Source: an uncultured Lachnospiraceae bacterium (GTDB lineage: Bacteria > Bacillota > Clostridia > Lachnospirales > Lachnospiraceae). Taken from it: a DNA stretch of 64,000 nucleotides. Under the pieces are notes generated by a model. That model saw only the letters and a list, made by a program, of their open reading frames with translations. It had not been told where the DNA came from and searched no databases. Shown here in pieces: positions 61,512 through 64,000 of the stretch. Within the stretch, counting starts at the first letter, position 1. The number at the start of each line of letters is the position of its first letter. A program made the position numbers and the translations under genes. Location: positions 33,861-97,860 of the forward strand of contig CAJUDE010000027.1 in assembly GCA_910585295.1 (NCBI GenBank). Direction: 5' to 3'.

Positions 61512-62078
61512 CTATTTTCTGTTTTCCCCTATCCATTTCACAGCAAAATCCACCAACGCCCTTTGCCCCATCATGGACAGGACCCCATTCCCTAAAGATG
61601 CATGGCGCACCTGCCCTGTCCGCTCAAATGCCTCCCCGATTGCTGGAAAATCCTCTCCATCCACTGCTAATGTTTCATAGGATTTCCATATACGCTGCCC
61701 ATTAAGCTGTATGGCGCTGCTTTCTACCACTGTATGCTTGCCTGGGTATTCAGCCCTTGCATCTGCCAAATGAAGGGAAGTGTTCTTGTCATAGCCAACG
61801 CCAATCAGTAAAACATAGCCATCCAGCCCATATAGCCTGCCAATAGGTGAACTGTCACCAAAAATATCCGACAGCCCATGGTTTTCTGTCAAATACCGTG
61901 CGTAATGCCCCACGCCGCCACTGACCTTGCGGGGTGGTTGCTCCTAAGCGTCCCTGGCCACTGCCGGAACATTTCTGCCACAGCGCCCATGGTGTTAGTG
62001 GGTGCGGTACGTTTGTCGTAAGCGGGTATGTATTCACGTATCGTTGGCCACCATTCCTCTGGTTCCTGCCAGTCAAAT
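61512..62078 (-). pseudogene. Aminoglycoside 3-N-acetyltransferase remnant, frameshifted
   Basis: Frame 1: EEWWPTIREYIPAYDK, GAVAEMFRQWPGTLRS, HPARSVAAWG. A one-base indel near 61910 shifts to frame 2: HYARYLTENHGLSDIFG, GYVLLIGVGYDKNTSLHL to the end. These are the conserved AAC(3) motifs. The N-terminal part is replaced by fused LacI sequence, so no active enzyme is expected. Confidence 0.75.
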
Positions 62079-62603
62079 ACCCCGCCGTCAAAATGGTTTT
62101 CCCCAATATTTACAATATTTTCAGGGCTTTCCATATATCCATCGTAAACCACAAACGGGATATGCATACGTTCCCTCAGTTTTTTATAATCCTGCTTACA
62201 ATAGCCAATCAGCACCATACCCTCCATACCACATGGAAGCAAATTTGGGAATTTCATTCCATTTATCAGTAACCTTCAGCATAAGGAATTTCCCTGCCTG
62301 CCCAATCTCCCTTTCCAGCGCGTTCACCAATGCGGAAATAAACGGATCCTCCAGTATATGCCCTCCATATTTTTTATGGCCATTGATAACTACCCCGATA
62401 ATTTTAGAATCATTTTGAGCCAAAAGTATCCCTGCCATGCTCGGAATATACTGTCTCGTTTCCAAAAGCTGCTGCACACGCTTTACTGTTTCATCTGATA
62501 TTTTCTTTGTCTTCCCATGGATAACATTTGATACCGAAGCGGCGCTTACCCCTAGCTCCTCGGCAATGTCAACAATCCTAACCCTTCCACGCCCCATAGC
62601 CAA
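62079..62603 (-). pseudogene. LacI-family regulator remnant, frameshifted and truncated
   Basis: Starts VRIVDIAEELGVSAASVSNV, a canonical LacI helix-turn-helix with the hinge region. The frame breaks near 62226; the continuation GMEGMVLIGYCKQDY is read in a second frame. At about 62078 it joins AAC(3) sequence, apparently by deletion. The DNA-binding domain might still be expressed but lacks its effector core. Confidence 0.75.
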
Positions 62604-62616
62604 CCCTCTCTTTCAA

Positions 62617-62833
62617 ACTATTACTAGGCGTTTGCGAAATTCAATCGTTTTACGAATTCCATATACAATCACTACACTTTTTTGGATATATTTTCATCCT
62701 ACAAAAGCCTGAAATGCTAGGCGCGCCAAGCATTCCTTACCTTTTGCATGGGAAAATAATTCTTCTTAACGTTTTTGAACTATATATGAAATTTTGATAA
62801 TTTGGCAGTTTCGCAATTACCTAAATATACACT
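62617..62833. repeat. MITE-like palindromic element, copy 2
   Basis: A 217-bp imperfect palindrome centred on GGCGCGCC (62720-62727). Terminal arms: left GGCGTTTGCGAAATTCAA..., right ...CAGTTTCGCAATTACC. Its right half aligns with the right half of copy 1 at 59872-59985 (shared TTTTGCATG and GAAAATA). Non-coding. Confidence 0.72.
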
Positions 62834-62881
62834 ATACATGGAGGTGCAAATATTGCAGGGAAAAAGAAAGTTGACAAGGAA

Positions 62882-62965
62882 ATGGGATTCCGTCTGAAGA
62901 AGGCTAGAACTGACCAGAAACTGACCTATGAAAAACTGTCTGAAAAACCTGGCATTTCCTTATGC
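62882..62965 (+). pseudogene. XRE-type HTH regulator fragment
   Basis: GFRLKKARTDQKLTYEKLSE resembles the first two helices of an XRE domain; similarity ends after about 28 residues. Likely a 5' remnant rather than a functional protein. Confidence 0.4.
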
Positions 62966-63004
62966 TCTGGTTTGACTTTAAATCATTTATTATCATTTTT
63001 AACC

Positions 63005-63331
63005 TCATTTGCACTGCCCGCAAATATGCTCCGCCCCTTTTTCAATAACCATCTGCACATGCTCGTCCACTAAAGCATAAAATATCATTTTTCCATCTCT
63101 GCGCCGCCTTACCAATTTATTCGACCTCAACAAGTTTAGCTGATGCGATACCGCAGACTGGGTAATCCCAAGCCGCTCCGCCAAATCACCGACATTCGCA
63201 TCCTGTTCCATTAAAAGAAACAGGATACGGATACGGGTAGGGTTCCCAAGCATCTTAAAAAATTCCGTAAGAATGTATAAATCGCTTTCTTTCAGCCCTT
63301 CATAAATTTGGCCGACCTGATATTCCGCCAA
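63005..63331 (-). CDS. ArsR/SmtB-family metal-responsive repressor
   Basis: 108 aa winged-helix protein: LGNPTRIRILFLLM, AERLGITQSAVSHQLNLLRSNKLVRRRRDGKMIFYAL. The C-terminal HICGQCK adds a possible metal thiolate pair. It lies 16 bp downstream of the P-type ATPase gene and probably represses that operon until Cd/Zn binds. RBS AAGGAGGGG precedes the ATG. Confidence 0.9.
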   Translation of the reverse strand: MAEYQVGQIYEGLKESDLYILTEFFKMLGNPTRIRILFLLMEQDANVGDLAERLGITQSAVSHQLNLLRSNKLVRRRRDGKMIFYALVDEHVQMVIEKGAEHICGQCK

Positions 63332-63347
63332 AGGAACCCCTCCTTCC

Positions 63348-64000
63348 TTATAGTTTTTTCACAAACAGACAACGGATTGCATTCAGCACAGCAAGAATCA
63401 TAACGCCTACATCTGCAAAAATCGCCAGATACATATTTGCAATTCCCACAGCCCCTAATGCAAGGCAGGCAAATTTCACAACAAGCGCCATCGTAATATT
63501 CTGGTACACAATCCTCAGACACTTCCTTGAAATCTTGATTGCTTTTGCAATCTTAATCGGATCGTCATCCATCAGGACAATATCCGCCGCTTCGATTGCC
63601 GCATCGGAACCCATTGCCCCCATAGCGATACCAATATCCGCTCTGGAAAGCACAGGTGCGTCATTGATACCGTCACCCACAAATGCCAGCTTTGCCTTGC
63701 CTAACTTCACACGCAGAAGTTCCTCCACCTTATCCACCTTATCTGCTGGAAGAAGTTCGCTGTAAACCTCGTCAATCCCAAGCGAGGAAGCAACCTGATT
63801 TGCCACTTTCTTTGCATCGCCCGTCAGCATGACAGTCTTATCTACGCCTGCCTTCTTTAATTCCGCAATAGCCGCCTTAGAATGAGGCTTGATAATATCG
63901 GAAATTACGATATGACCCGCATATTTCCCATTAATTGCCATGTGGATAATTGTTCCGGTCTGGTGACAGTCCTGATAAGGAATATTCAAATGCTTCATCA
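63348..64000 (-). CDS. Cd2+/Zn2+-type P1B ATPase, C-terminal part cut by window edge
   Basis: About 216 residues visible. P-domain hinge KLAFVGDGINDAPVLSRADIGIAMG and the TGD loop VMLTGDAKKV identify a heavy-metal P-type ATPase (CadA/ZntA type), followed by SDAAIEAADIVLMDDD and two C-terminal membrane helices. N-terminal metal-binding and CPC regions are outside the window. The adjacent ArsR gene supports metal export. Confidence 0.88.
   Translation of the reverse strand, partial: MKHLNIPYQDCHQTGTIIHMAINGKYAGHIVISDIIKPHSKAAIAELKKAGVDKTVMLTGDAKKVANQVASSLGIDEVYSELLPADKVDKVEELLRVKLGKAKLAFVGDGINDAPVLSRADIGIAMGAMGSDAAIEAADIVLMDDDPIKIAKAIKISRKCLRIVYQNITMALVVKFACLALGAVGIANMYLAIFADVGVMILAVLNAIRCLFVKKL

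Overview
The window looks like chromosome of an anaerobic, probably spore-forming Clostridia, most likely Lachnospiraceae (inferred from gene content). Supporting content: [FeFe]-hydrogenase maturases HydE and HydG, a bioY-bioB-bioD operon, an F1Fo ATP synthase whose c subunit carries the Na+-type ligand set, RsgI-type anti-sigma control, a CwlD-type amidase, and several cobalamin-binding radical SAM enzymes. Most genes lie on the minus strand. No rRNA, tRNA or CRISPR array was recognised.

Layout. 1-2.7 kb: a two-component system whose kinase runs off the left edge. 2.9-27.6 kb: one minus-strand run of 21 genes for unusual sugars. It combines GDP-heptose activation (HddA, HddC-GmhB fusion), a GDP-sugar 4,6-dehydratase and Fcl-like reductase, a ColD-like 3-dehydratase, a 4-aminotransferase plus N-formyltransferase, a C-methyltransferase, split transketolase, an acetolactate-synthase-like ThDP enzyme, an HMGL-type aldolase, three radical SAM enzymes and two glycosyltransferases. 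It has no flippase or polymerase. 27.7-28.7 kb: a FimB/FimE-sized tyrosine recombinase between perfect 29-bp inverted repeats, directly upstream of that run; this looks like a DNA-inversion switch. 28.8-44.6 kb: housekeeping genes (coiled-coil protein, bPH2 membrane pair, hydEG, 5'-nucleotidase, DUF362 ferredoxin-like protein, amidohydrolase, biotin operon with a BirA-like operator, ECF sigma/RsgI/secreted protein operon), with dispersed 72-74-bp repeats in the spacers. 44.8-54.8 kb: the atp operon, upp, a phosphatase-like protein and Sua5.

55.0-60.2 kb: a cwlD-type amidase gene is split by a 4.46-kb element bounded by a short direct repeat. The element carries a large serine recombinase, a 38-codon ORF, and a GHKL kinase/LytTR regulator pair. 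Removing it between the repeats restores an uninterrupted 237-codon amidase with the complete GHGGDDPGK motif, so it resembles a skin-type intervening element. 60.2-62.9 kb is decayed sequence: remnants of an MFS transporter, an aminoglycoside 3-N-acetyltransferase, a LacI regulator and an XRE regulator, plus one of two related palindromic MITE-like repeats (the other is inside the cwlD element). 63.0-64 kb: an ArsR regulator and the C-terminal end of a Cd/Zn-type P-ATPase that runs off the right edge.

The two observations most worth following are the interrupted cwlD and the recombinase-flanking inverted repeats upstream of the glycan operon. Start codons were chosen by Shine-Dalgarno position and family fit; functions are family-level inference unless stated.
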